A program made the position numbers and the translations under genes. Source: Bacillus_BD sp963787345 (lineage in GTDB: Bacteria > Bacillota > Bacilli > Bacillales > Cytobacillaceae). Taken from it: a stretch of DNA of 64,000 nt. The notes beneath the pieces are model-generated. The model was given only the letters and a program-made list of their open reading frames with translations, did not search any database and was not told the DNA's origin. Where the stretch lies: NCBI GenBank assembly GCA_963787345.1, contig CAWBCW010000015.1, positions 22,713 through 86,712 of the forward strand. The letters run 5' to 3'. Of the stretch, positions 55,641 to 64,000 are shown piece by piece (the first letter of the stretch is position 1; each line of letters opens with the position of its first letter).

Positions 55641-55967
55641 TCAGCTACTACTAGCAACCACCAACTTGTTTTTTTGCTTTTCATAATCCTCAATTGTAAT
55701 CAATTCTAGGTTGCTTTTCGGAGTCATACAGCAAGCAAGTGCAAAATTGTTCTTTAGTTCCTCATCAGAAAGGTATTCATGAGATCTAATCGTTTCCTGA
55801 TCGTACTCGCCTGCTAACACTTTAACCTTACACATTCCGCAGCCTCCACGTTGGCATCCAGTCGGAAAGGGAATGAATTGATCCCGAGCTGCTCGTAACG
55901 GCGTTTGACTCGGAGCACATTCATACTCAAATTCTTGGCTTCTTGCTTTTAATGATACTTTATACAT
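55641..55967 (-). CDS. Plant-type 2Fe-2S ferredoxin
   Basis: 108 residues. Cluster ligands Cys38, Cys43, Cys46 in CQRGGCGMC and Cys79 in ALACC. Small electron carrier, most likely serving the Rieske oxygenase of the same operon or reactivating the extradiol dioxygenase as XylT-type ferredoxins do. Last gene of the operon, 28 bp after the dioxygenase. No reductase gene is seen in the window. Confidence 0.92.
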   Translation of the reverse strand: MYKVSLKARSQEFEYECAPSQTPLRAARDQFIPFPTGCQRGGCGMCKVKVLAGEYDQETIRSHEYLSDEELKNNFALACCMTPKSNLELITIEDYEKQKNKLVVASSS

Positions 55968-55995
55968 GCCATCACCTCGCTTAGTAAAAATGAAT

Positions 55996-56910
55996 TTATG
56001 TTAATGCCTTCATAAAGGATTCGGACAATTCTCTACGGTGATAAAAAATACCGGTTCCAATTTCAGATGCATCCCATGTAATCGTCGGCATATCACGGAA
56101 TGCCTTATAGCCGCCAGCAAATGCTTCATTTCGGTTTCCAGAAGGATCGAAGAAGTAAACCGTTTGTCCTCTAGTAATTCCATGTCGGGTAGGCGTAACA
56201 TCAAACGGAACTTTATGCATTGATAAGAGATCTGCCGCTTTAAACACATCATGTAGGGAATCCACATGGAAAGCCACATGATGGAGCTTTGCATCAGGTC
56301 CATGGACAAACGCAATATCATGTGCAGAGTTGGTCGTAAATAAGAAACTACCTAATAATTCTTCTTCGCCTTCGGTTACAATTCTTTCACTTTGTTTAAA
56401 ATCAAGCACTTCGACAAAGAATCGTGTAACAGTCTTCAAGTCATCCCCTGTTAGCAATAAATGATCAAGACGATGTGGTGCAATTCCTTTTGCCGTTATT
56501 GGCCACGGATGAGGATTGCGAGTTCCCACTGCTGTACCAAGGAAACCGATTTCATAATAGAGCTCACAATGGTGACCTGTTGGTAAAATAAAATGAACCG
56601 CTTCCCCTTCTGCCAATCTTGTATGACTGGAAATTCGAGAAGTGATACAGCCAAACTCTTCAACTTTTCTTTCATAATAAGCTAAATCATCAACGGTCTC
56701 GACCTTAAAGGCCATATGAACTAAACCCGCTTTATTCGATTTAGTTAGAATTAAACTGTGATGATCAAATTCATCCCATGCTTTTAAATAGACACTATTT
56801 CCTGCACGTCCCGTTTCTTCTAATCCAATCACATTCGTATAGTAGTCTACTGACTGATCTAAATCTAGAACATTTAATTCCACTCGGCCAAGACGAAGTA
56901 CTCTACCCAT
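55996..56910 (-). CDS. Catechol 2,3-dioxygenase (extradiol, XylE-like)
   Basis: Iron(II) enzyme that opens a catechol-type ring next to the diol. 304 residues, two VOC repeats. Iron ligands by family position are His150 (HRLDHLLL), His211 (KLHHVAFH) and Glu262 (GNRNEAFAGG). Catalytic support residues follow the XylE pattern, such as the Tyr in VYFFDPSGN. One base separates it from the upstream VOC gene, so the two are co-translated. Which catechol it cleaves cannot be told. Confidence 0.92.
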   Translation of the reverse strand: MGRVLRLGRVELNVLDLDQSVDYYTNVIGLEETGRAGNSVYLKAWDEFDHHSLILTKSNKAGLVHMAFKVETVDDLAYYERKVEEFGCITSRISSHTRLAEGEAVHFILPTGHHCELYYEIGFLGTAVGTRNPHPWPITAKGIAPHRLDHLLLTGDDLKTVTRFFVEVLDFKQSERIVTEGEEELLGSFLFTTNSAHDIAFVHGPDAKLHHVAFHVDSLHDVFKAADLLSMHKVPFDVTPTRHGITRGQTVYFFDPSGNRNEAFAGGYKAFRDMPTITWDASEIGTGIFYHRRELSESFMKALT

Positions 56911-56911
56911 A

Positions 56912-57325
56912 TTAGCCCTCCTTATTATATTTACTCGGTTCTTTTACCCGTTCTACTAACTGTAACAGCTCACGGTTTGGTCCATGAAAGAGGATCATTC
57001 GTCCACCCTCAAGGGTTGGCTTTACATCATCTGAGGTAAATGTAATATCCTTCTCCTTTAAAAAACGAATGGTTTCCTCAATATTTCCGACAGTGAATGC
57101 GAGATGATTAACAATTCCTGTTTCACTGTATTCACTTCCTTCTGTTAATTCCTGAATCAGTTCAATTTCCATGCTCCACTGTGTATCAAGATATAAAAAG
57201 GCCATTTCTCGGTCAGTTTTACGACCACGAAGACGTACTTTAAACCCAAAAACATCTGAATAAAACTGGATCGTCTCATCCATATTGCGAACCATAATCG
57301 CTACATGCTCCATTTTCTGAATCAT
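56912..57325 (-). CDS. VOC-superfamily protein (glyoxalase/dioxygenase-like)
   Basis: 137 residues, one pair of VOC modules: KMEHVAIMVRNMDETIQFY and ...VNHLAFTVGNIEETIRFL, with ELLQLVER at the end. Metal ligand candidates are His8, Glu in MEIELIQE, His in NHLAF and Glu in RELLQLVE. Placed between the amidase and the extradiol dioxygenase; could isomerise or hydrolyse a ring-fission intermediate, or be an accessory dioxygenase. Confidence 0.82.
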   Translation of the reverse strand: MIQKMEHVAIMVRNMDETIQFYSDVFGFKVRLRGRKTDREMAFLYLDTQWSMEIELIQELTEGSEYSETGIVNHLAFTVGNIEETIRFLKEKDITFTSDDVKPTLEGGRMILFHGPNRELLQLVERVKEPSKYNKEG

Positions 57326-57389
57326 CTTAGTCCCCTCTTATTTCACTAAGTTTATAAATAGCTAGAATGTTTTATTGTGTTAGATACGA

Positions 57390-57490
57390 CGAACCATCAG
57401 TGGGAATGAAGCAGGCTAAAAATGCGACGTCCTATCGTAACACCTGCACGAGCACGTTCTGTACGTCGAGATTTCCCACTGATGGAAGTC
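57390..57490. repeat. Palindromic insertion scar inside the aromatic operon
   Basis: CCATCAGTGGG (57396-57406) pairs with CCCACTGATGG (57476-57486), with GACGT..ACGTC inside. Same CCATCAG/CTGATGG arms as the scar at 857-1096. Lies between the amidase stop and the VOC start. Confidence 0.55.
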
Positions 57491-57495
57491 TCCCT

Positions 57496-58905
57496 TTATT
57501 GTTGTACGTAATTCAAATTGTTTTTTAATGCCTGCACCCATGGCATCGATTTCTCGTAACAGTCCCCAATTTGCAGAACCCTTTGATCGGTGAATGGCTT
57601 TCCAATCAACTGTAGTCCAACTGGAAGATTCTCCGAAGTAAACCCACAAGCAACAGACAGGGCCGGAAAACCGAGAATATTCGCTAATGGTGTTTTACCA
57701 AGAGTAAACATATTGCTGATCGCCATTTCCGGAACCATCGTTCCAATTTCAAACGGTGGCTGAACATTGGTTGGGCCAACTAATGCATCAATCCCATTCA
57801 TTTGTTTAATTGTTTCTCTGACAAACTGTTCTCTTCTGCGCTGGGCACGAAGGTAGACATTTGCAGAAATATCACTGCCAAAATCAAAACGGTATTTCAA
57901 ATCATTTCCATATAAATGACCATATTTTTTCAAAAATGGTTCATGCACCGAGACGACCTCTGATTGGGCAATAGCTTTTAATCCGTTAAGAGCTTCATCG
58001 ATTCCCGGCAAATCAATCGGGACAATTTCTGCTCCTAATGATTGGAGTTGACGGAAGGCTTCTTCAATAACTCTTTTCACATCAGCGTCAATTCCGGCAA
58101 ACATATAAGGTTCATAAAAACCAAGCTTGACTCCTTTTAAATCCTGTAAAGAGTCTGTCAGCACATTCACCGATTTTTTGGCAGAAGCTGGATCCTTTGG
58201 ATCGTGACCTTTCATGACCTCAAGCATAATTGCCGCATCTTGAACCGTTCTTGTCATCGGTCCGACATGATCCAATGACCAACTGAATGGAAGACAGCCG
58301 CGTTTTGAGACAACTCCATAGGTTGGCTTAAAACCAACCGTGCCGCACATCGCTGCCGGCAGTCGAACCGATCCAGCTGTATCTGTTCCTACTGCACCAA
58401 AAGCCATTCCTGTTGCGGTTGCTACCGCAGATCCCCCACTTGATCCGCCAGGAATTCTTGCCACATTCCAAGGGTTTTTCGTGCTGCCATAATGAGGGTT
58501 TTCTGTCGTCGCTCCCATGGCAAATTCATGCAGATTCGCTTTTCCGATGATAATAGCTCCGGCATCTTTTAACTTTCGAACCGCCACCGCATCATCAGAA
58601 GGAATCCAGTTATCAAATATTTTAGAACCGCCAGTCGTCTTTACACCCTTTGTTTCTAAAATGTCTTTGACAGCAATCGGAATCCCGTGTAATGGCCCTC
58701 GTACTTGATCATGCAATAACTCTGTTTCTAATTGTTTCGCTTGGGCTAGTGCCTCTTCTTCCATAACAGTAATAAACGCATTTACTCTAGGTTCATGCTC
58801 AGAAATTTGTTTTAAGGTCATCCTTGTTAATTCAACTGGTGAAATTTGTTTATTTTTTATCGCCTTTGCCGCATTTTCAATCGTATCAAAAAGAAGTTCA
58901 TTCAT
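57496..58905 (-). CDS. Amidase (amidase-signature family)
   Basis: Hydrolyses a carboxamide to acid plus amine. The Ser-cisSer-Lys triad is visible: Lys80 in IAVKDILET, Ser155 in PGGSSGG, Ser179 in GTDTAGSVRLPAA. 469 residues. GAGGAG precedes the chosen ATG (MNELLFDTIEN). Its place inside a ring-cleavage operon suggests it releases an aromatic acid or amine from an amide before ring attack, or deaminates a pathway amide. GatA is an alternative, but no gatB/gatC is near. Confidence 0.9.
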   Translation of the reverse strand: MNELLFDTIENAAKAIKNKQISPVELTRMTLKQISEHEPRVNAFITVMEEEALAQAKQLETELLHDQVRGPLHGIPIAVKDILETKGVKTTGGSKIFDNWIPSDDAVAVRKLKDAGAIIIGKANLHEFAMGATTENPHYGSTKNPWNVARIPGGSSGGSAVATATGMAFGAVGTDTAGSVRLPAAMCGTVGFKPTYGVVSKRGCLPFSWSLDHVGPMTRTVQDAAIMLEVMKGHDPKDPASAKKSVNVLTDSLQDLKGVKLGFYEPYMFAGIDADVKRVIEEAFRQLQSLGAEIVPIDLPGIDEALNGLKAIAQSEVVSVHEPFLKKYGHLYGNDLKYRFDFGSDISANVYLRAQRRREQFVRETIKQMNGIDALVGPTNVQPPFEIGTMVPEMAISNMFTLGKTPLANILGFPALSVACGFTSENLPVGLQLIGKPFTDQRVLQIGDCYEKSMPWVQALKNNLNYVQQ

Positions 58906-59322
58906 AGCTAGTCTCCTCATAAGCTTCTAGACTAAAAGTAAAGGCCGGCTCTAGTATCGCTAATTCTACTTCCTCATCATTTAAAATGGTTCGTAGATAC
59001 TCTTCTAATGTCATGTAATCCCTGCTTTCACTTCGAAATTCTATATCAAATTCGCCTCGGCGAATTTGCGCCCAGATTTTATCGAGCTCGCGAAGGTATT
59101 CTTTCCTTTAAAAATCTGTGGCATCCACCGGAGGCTTTAACTTCATTCATCTCTCCACTTATAGAAGTGGGAGACTTCTGTACCTGTCGCAAGCTTTCGG
59201 TACAAAAATATTTGCTGAAGGAAGTTAAAAAGTACGAGCAGGGTGATTTCCTCACAAAAGGAAATCACCCCACTGATGATCGTTCCTTCTTCTATCAATC
59301 TAGTAAAAGGCCGCCCTATTAA
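58906..59322. repeat. Insertion scar between amidase and Rieske genes
   Basis: Bases 59040-59240 contain AATTCGCCTCGGCGAATT, GATTTTATCGAGCTCGC, then CCACTTATAGAAGTGGGAGA (hairpin CCACTT/AAGTGG) and TGTACCTGTCGCAAGCTTTC. Parts match 22893-22952 and 29097-29170. IS200/IS605-like palindromic character. No gene. Confidence 0.6.
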
Positions 59323-60603
59323 TTATGATTTTACTTTTGAACCATCCACTTTAAACTTTTCTTCCATTGGAAATGCCTCTTGCCATGATTTTTGATTGCT
59401 GTCATAGACCCCTGCACTATATAGATCTTTTAGGGATTTATTGTCTAACTTAAAGTTCTCTGCTCCCTCTTGGAATGCTTTCACTTGTTGAAGCAATAAG
59501 CGACGCATATGAATAATTGGTAAATCGCTTGTTCCAAGGTGCTCCTTCGAACGGTCAACAATTGGCCCCATCGTTTCAGTTGCCGCATGATCCTGGTTGG
59601 CAATTCCACGAATACCCGTAAAGTTTCCTGTTTTTTGCAGCTCACGATCCTGTTCGTAATCATTTTCAAGGCTGATTTGTTTCTTGAAATGCTCATCTAC
59701 TTTTAAACCACGACGTTCATGGTTCGCCTGAGCATCAATTGGACGATCATGTGAGAATTGAACATCCCAAGTCCAAGTGCTATAGTCGTCTCTTGGAATG
59801 AATGCATGCCACATTCCATCTTCGCCCTTAAATCTTGGTGGGTATGTATAGAACGGGAAAATATAGTGAATTTCCATAAACGCATTTTCTGTTTCGTTGC
59901 CAATTCCAACCGCCACACAACGTTTTCCAAAGTTAGCATCCTCAACATCCTGCTTAACCGGTGGATTTTTCACAAGTGGATGATCCGGATCAATTCCTAA
60001 ATCAGTACTTAAAATTCCTTCACCTGTCTCTTGTTTTCCATGAGCTTTGTGAAGAAACGCCGCATGTACATAATCAAGGTCATTTTCCATTACTTGTGCA
60101 TAGTTACATTCCTGCCAAACTCGTTCAGACATCATATACTCATCAGGTAATCCCATCCAATAAAACTCAGGGAAATCAGGCTGAGTATCCTCAGGTCCCA
60201 TATAAGTCCAAACGATTCCTTTTACCTCTTTTACTGGATAGTTTTTAATTTTAATTTGCTTTCTAAACTTCGGATCTCCTTCTTCTGATGGAATCTCCGT
60301 ACACTCTCCATTTGTATCGAATTTCCAGCCATGATACATACAACGGAGTCCACATCCATCATTAATGCCGTAATACAATGAAGTACCTCGGTGTGGACAG
60401 GCTTCATCCATCAAACCGACTTTCCCTTCCGTATCACGGAATGCGATTAATTCCTCTCCAAGTAATTTCACTCGTTGCGGCTTTCCATCAGCTATTAATT
60501 CATCTGACTTTAAGGCAGGAATCCAATAGCGTCGGAACAATTCACCCATTGGCGTACCAGGACCCACTCTTGTTAATAAATGATTATCTTGTTTTGATAA
60601 CAT
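59323..60603 (-). CDS. Rieske non-haem iron oxygenase alpha subunit (phthalate dioxygenase-like)
   Basis: Hydroxylates or demethylates an aromatic ring using oxygen and electrons from a ferredoxin/reductase. 426 residues. The Rieske cluster is CPHRG (Cys69, His71) and CMYHGW (Cys88, His91). The catalytic iron site is DLDYVHAAFLH (His180, His185). The start TRVGPGTPMGELFRRYW is typical of the phthalate 4,5-dioxygenase/LigX-like branch. First gene of the operon. A GGGGG ribosome site precedes the ATG and a cre-like site lies about 70 bp upstream. Confidence 0.93.
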   Translation of the reverse strand: MLSKQDNHLLTRVGPGTPMGELFRRYWIPALKSDELIADGKPQRVKLLGEELIAFRDTEGKVGLMDEACPHRGTSLYYGINDGCGLRCMYHGWKFDTNGECTEIPSEEGDPKFRKQIKIKNYPVKEVKGIVWTYMGPEDTQPDFPEFYWMGLPDEYMMSERVWQECNYAQVMENDLDYVHAAFLHKAHGKQETGEGILSTDLGIDPDHPLVKNPPVKQDVEDANFGKRCVAVGIGNETENAFMEIHYIFPFYTYPPRFKGEDGMWHAFIPRDDYSTWTWDVQFSHDRPIDAQANHERRGLKVDEHFKKQISLENDYEQDRELQKTGNFTGIRGIANQDHAATETMGPIVDRSKEHLGTSDLPIIHMRRLLLQQVKAFQEGAENFKLDNKSLKDLYSAGVYDSNQKSWQEAFPMEEKFKVDGSKVKS

Positions 60604-60670
60604 ATCAATTCCCCCTATTTATAATTTACTTTGTTTTTAGAAAATTTAGATTATATGTATATCTTAATGA

Positions 60671-60684
60671 TTTAAACGCTTTCA
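60671..60684. promoter_or_regulatory. cre-like CcpA site before the aromatic operon
   Basis: Minus strand TGAAAGCGTTTAAA, one mismatch from the Bacillus cre consensus, 68-81 bp before the Rieske start. Predicts repression on preferred carbon sources. Confidence 0.6.
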
Positions 60685-60789
60685 AACAATATACGATTAG
60701 GTTGGAAACATTCAATATGATGTAACCGAAACATACAGTTCATTTGTTTTATCGGAAAGGTCCGATTGATAATGCTGAAAAACCTTTTC

Positions 60790-60835
60790 TAACAAAGGGA
60801 AATCCCCCGCTCATACAAGTGGGAGACTCCTGCTA
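60790..60835. repeat. Palindromic scar at the 3' end of the YczE-like gene
   Basis: AATCCCCCGCTC-ATACA-AGTGGGAGACTCCTGC resembles the CCACTT...AAGTGGGAGACTTCTG scar at 59156. Its sequence encodes the last residues of the YczE-like protein. Confidence 0.5.
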
Positions 60836-61452
60836 AATGTAAAACGTTGAAACAACTTTTCCATAATCGGATAAAATCGGGCCACGATCGGACCAAGAGA
60901 TACGACCATGATTAACGTACCCAATCCAACCGGACCACTAAAGATTAAAGCAAACACGACGACAGCCCCAGAAAAGATTGTCCTTGATGTGGCACGATTC
61001 ATCTTAAATAATTCTTCTAGAAGAAGGACCATTCCGTCAGGTGGTGCAGGGGAAAACTTTGCTTGCAAATAGAGGGATACCCCAAGACCAATGAAGGTCA
61101 ATCCTAAACAGAAGAAAAGGACCTTTCCCATCCATAGTTCAGGAATCCACACTTGTTTCGTAATAAATAGCCACATATCAATTCCTAAACCAGTAAGGAA
61201 AGATGAAAGAAAGGCCAATACATCTGGACGGCTTCTTCGGACAATCGCCATAATCGTAACCAAAATAGCGCCAATGAAAAACTCCCAAGTGCCGACCGTT
61301 AGTCCCATGGTTTGCTGGAGTCCAACTTGTAAGGAGGGCATGGGAGCAGCCCCCAGCTGGGAATTGATCGAGCAGCTAATCCCAAACGAAAGGCAAAGAA
61401 TCCCGATTATATAAAACCCGAGACGAACCTGAAATTGTTTATTTAACGTCAA
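60811..61452 (-). CDS. YczE-family membrane protein
   Basis: About 213 residues, five to six membrane helices: LGFYIIGILCLSFGISCSI, QLGAAPMPSLQVGL, GIDMWLF, SPAPPDGMVLLLEELF. YczE-type proteins are of unknown transport function. A TTG start six bases after GGGGTG fits better than the GTG inside it. The C-terminal SRSLPLV comes from the adjacent insertion scar. Between the operon and its regulator, same strand; it might move the substrate, but this is a guess. Confidence 0.78.
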   Translation of the reverse strand: MTLNKQFQVRLGFYIIGILCLSFGISCSINSQLGAAPMPSLQVGLQQTMGLTVGTWEFFIGAILVTIMAIVRRSRPDVLAFLSSFLTGLGIDMWLFITKQVWIPELWMGKVLFFCLGLTFIGLGVSLYLQAKFSPAPPDGMVLLLEELFKMNRATSRTIFSGAVVVFALIFSGPVGLGTLIMVVSLGPIVARFYPIMEKLFQRFTFSRSLPLV

Positions 61453-61545
61453 ACCAATCACCCCAATTGTCTAAATTGCCGTAAAAAAAGGCTATGAGGA
61501 GAAAACCACATAGCGAAAATAGGCTTGGCACTTGTATGTTAAAAA

Positions 61546-63468
61546 TTACAAAAGATTAAACACCATATAGGTTTGTAAGGAAATTTGAATCTCAAATTTT
61601 GATGAGGCCTTTGCCAAGTCGACCCCAATAATTTCTTCAATTCTTGTTATGCGATAACGCATCCCACTTATTGATACGTTTATTTCTCTAGCGGTTTTAT
61701 GGAGATTACACTCATTTTCAATATAATAAAAGAGCGTTCGAACGAGTTCTGTCGAATTTTTCTCATCATAAGATTTTAAATCAAGTAAAAACTCATGAGC
61801 ATACGCCAATAACTCCTCCGGTTTCCTCGCATCAAGCAAAATCATGATATGTCCTAATTCTTCCGCATGGACGACGGTACTATCTTTCGTATTCATTAAC
61901 CGATTTCGCGCTTTCGCGACTTCAATTGCTTTAGTTGACTCTTTAAATCGTTTGCTATATTGCTCAGCTTCTGTACATAGCTTACTTACTCCAATATAAA
62001 TGGCATCCAATTTTTGATCCTTTTGTATTAATTCATAACAGTCATCAGCAAATTTCTTAATGTTTATTTTTTTCTGCTGAAGGTACTCATTTGAAATTAA
62101 AACCGTTATTTTGTTATACTTTTGCAACTTAATAAAGGTCGTTTGATAGTACGTTTCCTCTCGATCAAAGAAATTCATCAATGCCTTCAAGCTGTTATTC
62201 CCTTTCTTTGCAGTACGTTCTTCCGGTTCGGGGAAAAGCGAATGATTCGGCAGTTCAAAGGTTACCACATAATGAGGCTTGTTCATGTTATAGCCAAAAT
62301 AAGAAAACCGCTTAACAATATCAGCCGTATTCGTTTTACTCTTAAAGAGTTCTTCCAACAAGTCCCCCTTCATTCGCTCTTCCGTCTGAATCGCTGTCCG
62401 TTCATTTAACATTTTTACAGCACAAATACTTGCGGCCCTTTCAAGAAAATCAGTTTCAGCATCCCCAAATGGTACGCCTTCCCGATAAATAGAAATGTAG
62501 CCATATACGTCATTTTGAATAATTATTGGAGAAACGAGAAGGTGCTGCTGAGAGGCCATCTCATAGGACTCAGTTTGCGTTAGGACATGGTCTGATACCT
62601 CATTTTTAATAAAATCTTTCATGTTCTCCCATTGATATTCCTGAACATTTGGATACGTTTCATCCGCATAATGAGCAATGTCCTCGAAGTATTGATTCTG
62701 GATAAAAACCGGCAGACTTAAGTCATCAGCAAGGATTTTTGCAAATTCATTCATCCCCTTATCCTGAAGAAGAGCAGAGGTCAAATTTTTAGTGATGGAC
62801 GTTCCGACATGCAGAATCTCACTTTGTCTTTCCACACGGCGATAGACGATATCAAGTTCATCGGCAATGTCTTGTTCCTCGTAGTTAATCAAATCATCAT
62901 CGATTTCAGAACCCCATTCTTCCACCGTTTTTGCTACATAGCGACATTGCTTATCGCCCTTTCCAACACATTCCGTTTCCTTAAAAATAACCCTTTTCCC
63001 CATACATTCACTTGTATAGCCCCCACCATAACCAATAAGAAAATAACAGATCGGTTCATGATACAAGGCGTAATGCTGCAAATGCTGCTTCGCTTCATAC
63101 GAATCAATCCAGTGCCCAGAAACATTAAACGTTCCTTTCTCCATATCTACCTCAAAGTATTCTGGATACGATAATACCCGGCCGCCAATTTGGTGCATCT
63201 GCGAACCTGCTACAAGCCAATCCATATCGTTTTCCCAATCCATCATTTCCTTAAAAATCCTTGCCTCGTATTTTCCACAATGCCAACCGTATCGAAGGAG
63301 AAACCTTTTTGCCCGTTGGATTCCTAACGTGTCAATGAGATCCTTCCTTAATACCCCCCATGCATCCGTACTTGAAATGACCATGCGCTTTTCTTGGAAA
63401 TAATAATCTCCCCCATTATTGAAAAAGGAAAAAATATTTGTCAATTTGTTATTTCTAGTCGATGTCAA
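61546..63468 (-). CDS. XylR_N/V4R-PucR transcription regulator
   Basis: 640-residue regulator, likely of the aromatic operon. The N-terminal domain (about 15-115; WGVLRKDLIDTLGIQRAKRFL, RYGWHCG) matches the aromatic-binding XylR_N domain. A V4R domain follows (about 120-190; CYFLIGYGGGYTSECMGKR, ETECVGKGDKQCRYV, with zinc-ligand-like cysteines). A GAF-like middle spans about 230-355. The C-terminus is PucR-type: LHKTAREINVSISGMRYRIT helix-turn-helix. There is no AAA+ sigma-54 domain as in true XylR. TTG start after AGAGGTAG. Confidence 0.85.
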   Translation of the reverse strand: MTSTRNNKLTNIFSFFNNGGDYYFQEKRMVISSTDAWGVLRKDLIDTLGIQRAKRFLLRYGWHCGKYEARIFKEMMDWENDMDWLVAGSQMHQIGGRVLSYPEYFEVDMEKGTFNVSGHWIDSYEAKQHLQHYALYHEPICYFLIGYGGGYTSECMGKRVIFKETECVGKGDKQCRYVAKTVEEWGSEIDDDLINYEEQDIADELDIVYRRVERQSEILHVGTSITKNLTSALLQDKGMNEFAKILADDLSLPVFIQNQYFEDIAHYADETYPNVQEYQWENMKDFIKNEVSDHVLTQTESYEMASQQHLLVSPIIIQNDVYGYISIYREGVPFGDAETDFLERAASICAVKMLNERTAIQTEERMKGDLLEELFKSKTNTADIVKRFSYFGYNMNKPHYVVTFELPNHSLFPEPEERTAKKGNNSLKALMNFFDREETYYQTTFIKLQKYNKITVLISNEYLQQKKINIKKFADDCYELIQKDQKLDAIYIGVSKLCTEAEQYSKRFKESTKAIEVAKARNRLMNTKDSTVVHAEELGHIMILLDARKPEELLAYAHEFLLDLKSYDEKNSTELVRTLFYYIENECNLHKTAREINVSISGMRYRITRIEEIIGVDLAKASSKFEIQISLQTYMVFNLL

Positions 63469-63875
63469 AACAATCTACCTCTTTCTCTATAGTTCGTTAT
63501 TGTTAATCGAATATTCTAAAAATATAACCAGAAAGAATTTTATGAATTATCACTATATTCATATTTTTAAAACACTTAATTATTTTAACCTATTCAGACT
63601 AATTAGACTACTCATTTACCTTATAACAGAAATGTTTTTCATATATTACTATAGAGAAAGGAAAACTTTCAGGAGGTAGGTACATTTAAAAGGGGAATAT
63701 TCTACTCATTGATTCAAGAAGCTTTAATACAATCATCCCCTTTTGATTGATTCAGGGGATGAATGCTGTATAAAACGATCATTCCTTAAACGCAGCCGGA
63801 AAACAGTTTTGAGCCATGCAATACGGAACCAACTCCGTATTGCATGGCTCTCCCCTCTACTTAATAGAGAGTCTA
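63469..63875. other. Gap with hairpin
   Basis: No supported gene. AT-rich leader of the regulator, then a GGGGATGAATGCTG block also seen near 23090 (GGGGATGAATTTG) and the hairpin at 63811-63850. Confidence 0.45.
63811..63850. repeat. Perfect 17-bp inverted repeat
   Basis: GAGCCATGCAATACGGA pairs with TCCGTATTGCATGGCTC around six bases. There is no T-run on either strand, so an atypical terminator or other structure. It lies 26 bp after the stop of the gene that enters from the right. Confidence 0.75.
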
Positions 63876-64000
63876 TCAATCTAATAAATCTGGTTGTTCT
63901 TTCACAATCCGCTCATATAATAAATTAAACTGAACTTCGCCTGCCCACGGTGCTCCTACTTGCTGGCTAGTAAGCTTCGCGCTTTCGTGATCAATTAGAT
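63876..64000 (-). CDS. C-terminal end of a gene entering from the right
   Basis: 41 codons of a minus-strand frame, ending SQQVGAPWAGEVQFNLLYER then IVKEQPDLLD. No stop interrupts it up to the window edge. Too little to identify; it may belong to the aromatic cluster. Confidence 0.6.
   Translation of the reverse strand, partial: LIDHESAKLTSQQVGAPWAGEVQFNLLYERIVKEQPDLLD

Overview
The window is low-GC Gram-positive DNA and fits an endospore-forming Bacillaceae. The evidence is the Bacillus-type yhfS-yhfT-bioY biotin genes, a SpoVS gene, a SleL/YaaH-type cortex enzyme, a YheC/YheD spore ATP-grasp protein, BirA and MntR operators of Bacillus type, an S-box riboswitch and a Bacillus-type large SRP RNA. 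Genus cannot be fixed from the sequence alone. No tRNA, rRNA, CRISPR array or replication origin was seen.

Layout. 1-4.5 kb: biotin block (thiolase, acyl-CoA ligase, BioY, BioB) with a near-perfect BirA operator before bioB. 4.5-8 kb: a broken short-chain dehydrogenase whose C-terminal and N-terminal halves lie in swapped order around a fatty-acid desaturase (des) and a degenerate DesR. 8-18 kb: LysM/GH18 spore-lytic enzyme, proline/sodium symporter, a bifunctional penicillin-binding protein flanked by direct repeats, a beta-propeller protein, a YheC/YheD protein and small genes. 18-24 kb: a GC-rich HbpS/GlcG gene, a flavin monooxygenase, a linked SRP RNA plus RNase P RNA unit, an M20 peptidase and an SDR. 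25-34 kb: a manganese block (HMA-type proteins, a P1-type ATPase, mntABCD, a DtxR-like remnant, a ZIP transporter) with three MntR-type boxes. Almost every gene in it is frameshifted. 34-38 kb: a YibE/F pair and a SAM riboswitch in front of a kinase-less ACT-domain protein. 38-50 kb: a TnpB gene with a divergent RHH gene, an ECF sigma/anti-sigma pair, a second SRP RNA plus RNase P RNA unit, a spoVS gene with an eroded paralogue, a serine hydrolase and an MFS transporter. 50-54 kb: a DUF3895-like protein, a SET protein and an M20 amidohydrolase. 54-64 kb: an aromatic-catabolism operon (Rieske oxygenase, amidase, VOC protein, extradiol dioxygenase, ferredoxin) with a cre-like site, a terminator and a large XylR_N/V4R-PucR regulator.

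How the parts fit. Biotin genes form a BirA-controlled uptake/synthesis set. The manganese genes share MntR-type boxes and seem to have decayed together, while flanking genes are intact. The aromatic genes are one transcription unit, probably sensed by the regulator at 61.5-63.5 kb. The window is rich in short dispersed repeats, IS200/IS605-like palindromic scars and duplicated gene pieces. The most unusual item is the duplicated rnpB-SRP RNA unit, because both RNAs are normally single copy and unlinked.

Many start codons were set by the ribosome-binding site rather than by the longest open frame. This matters because an in-frame ATG or GTG often overlaps the GGAGG itself.
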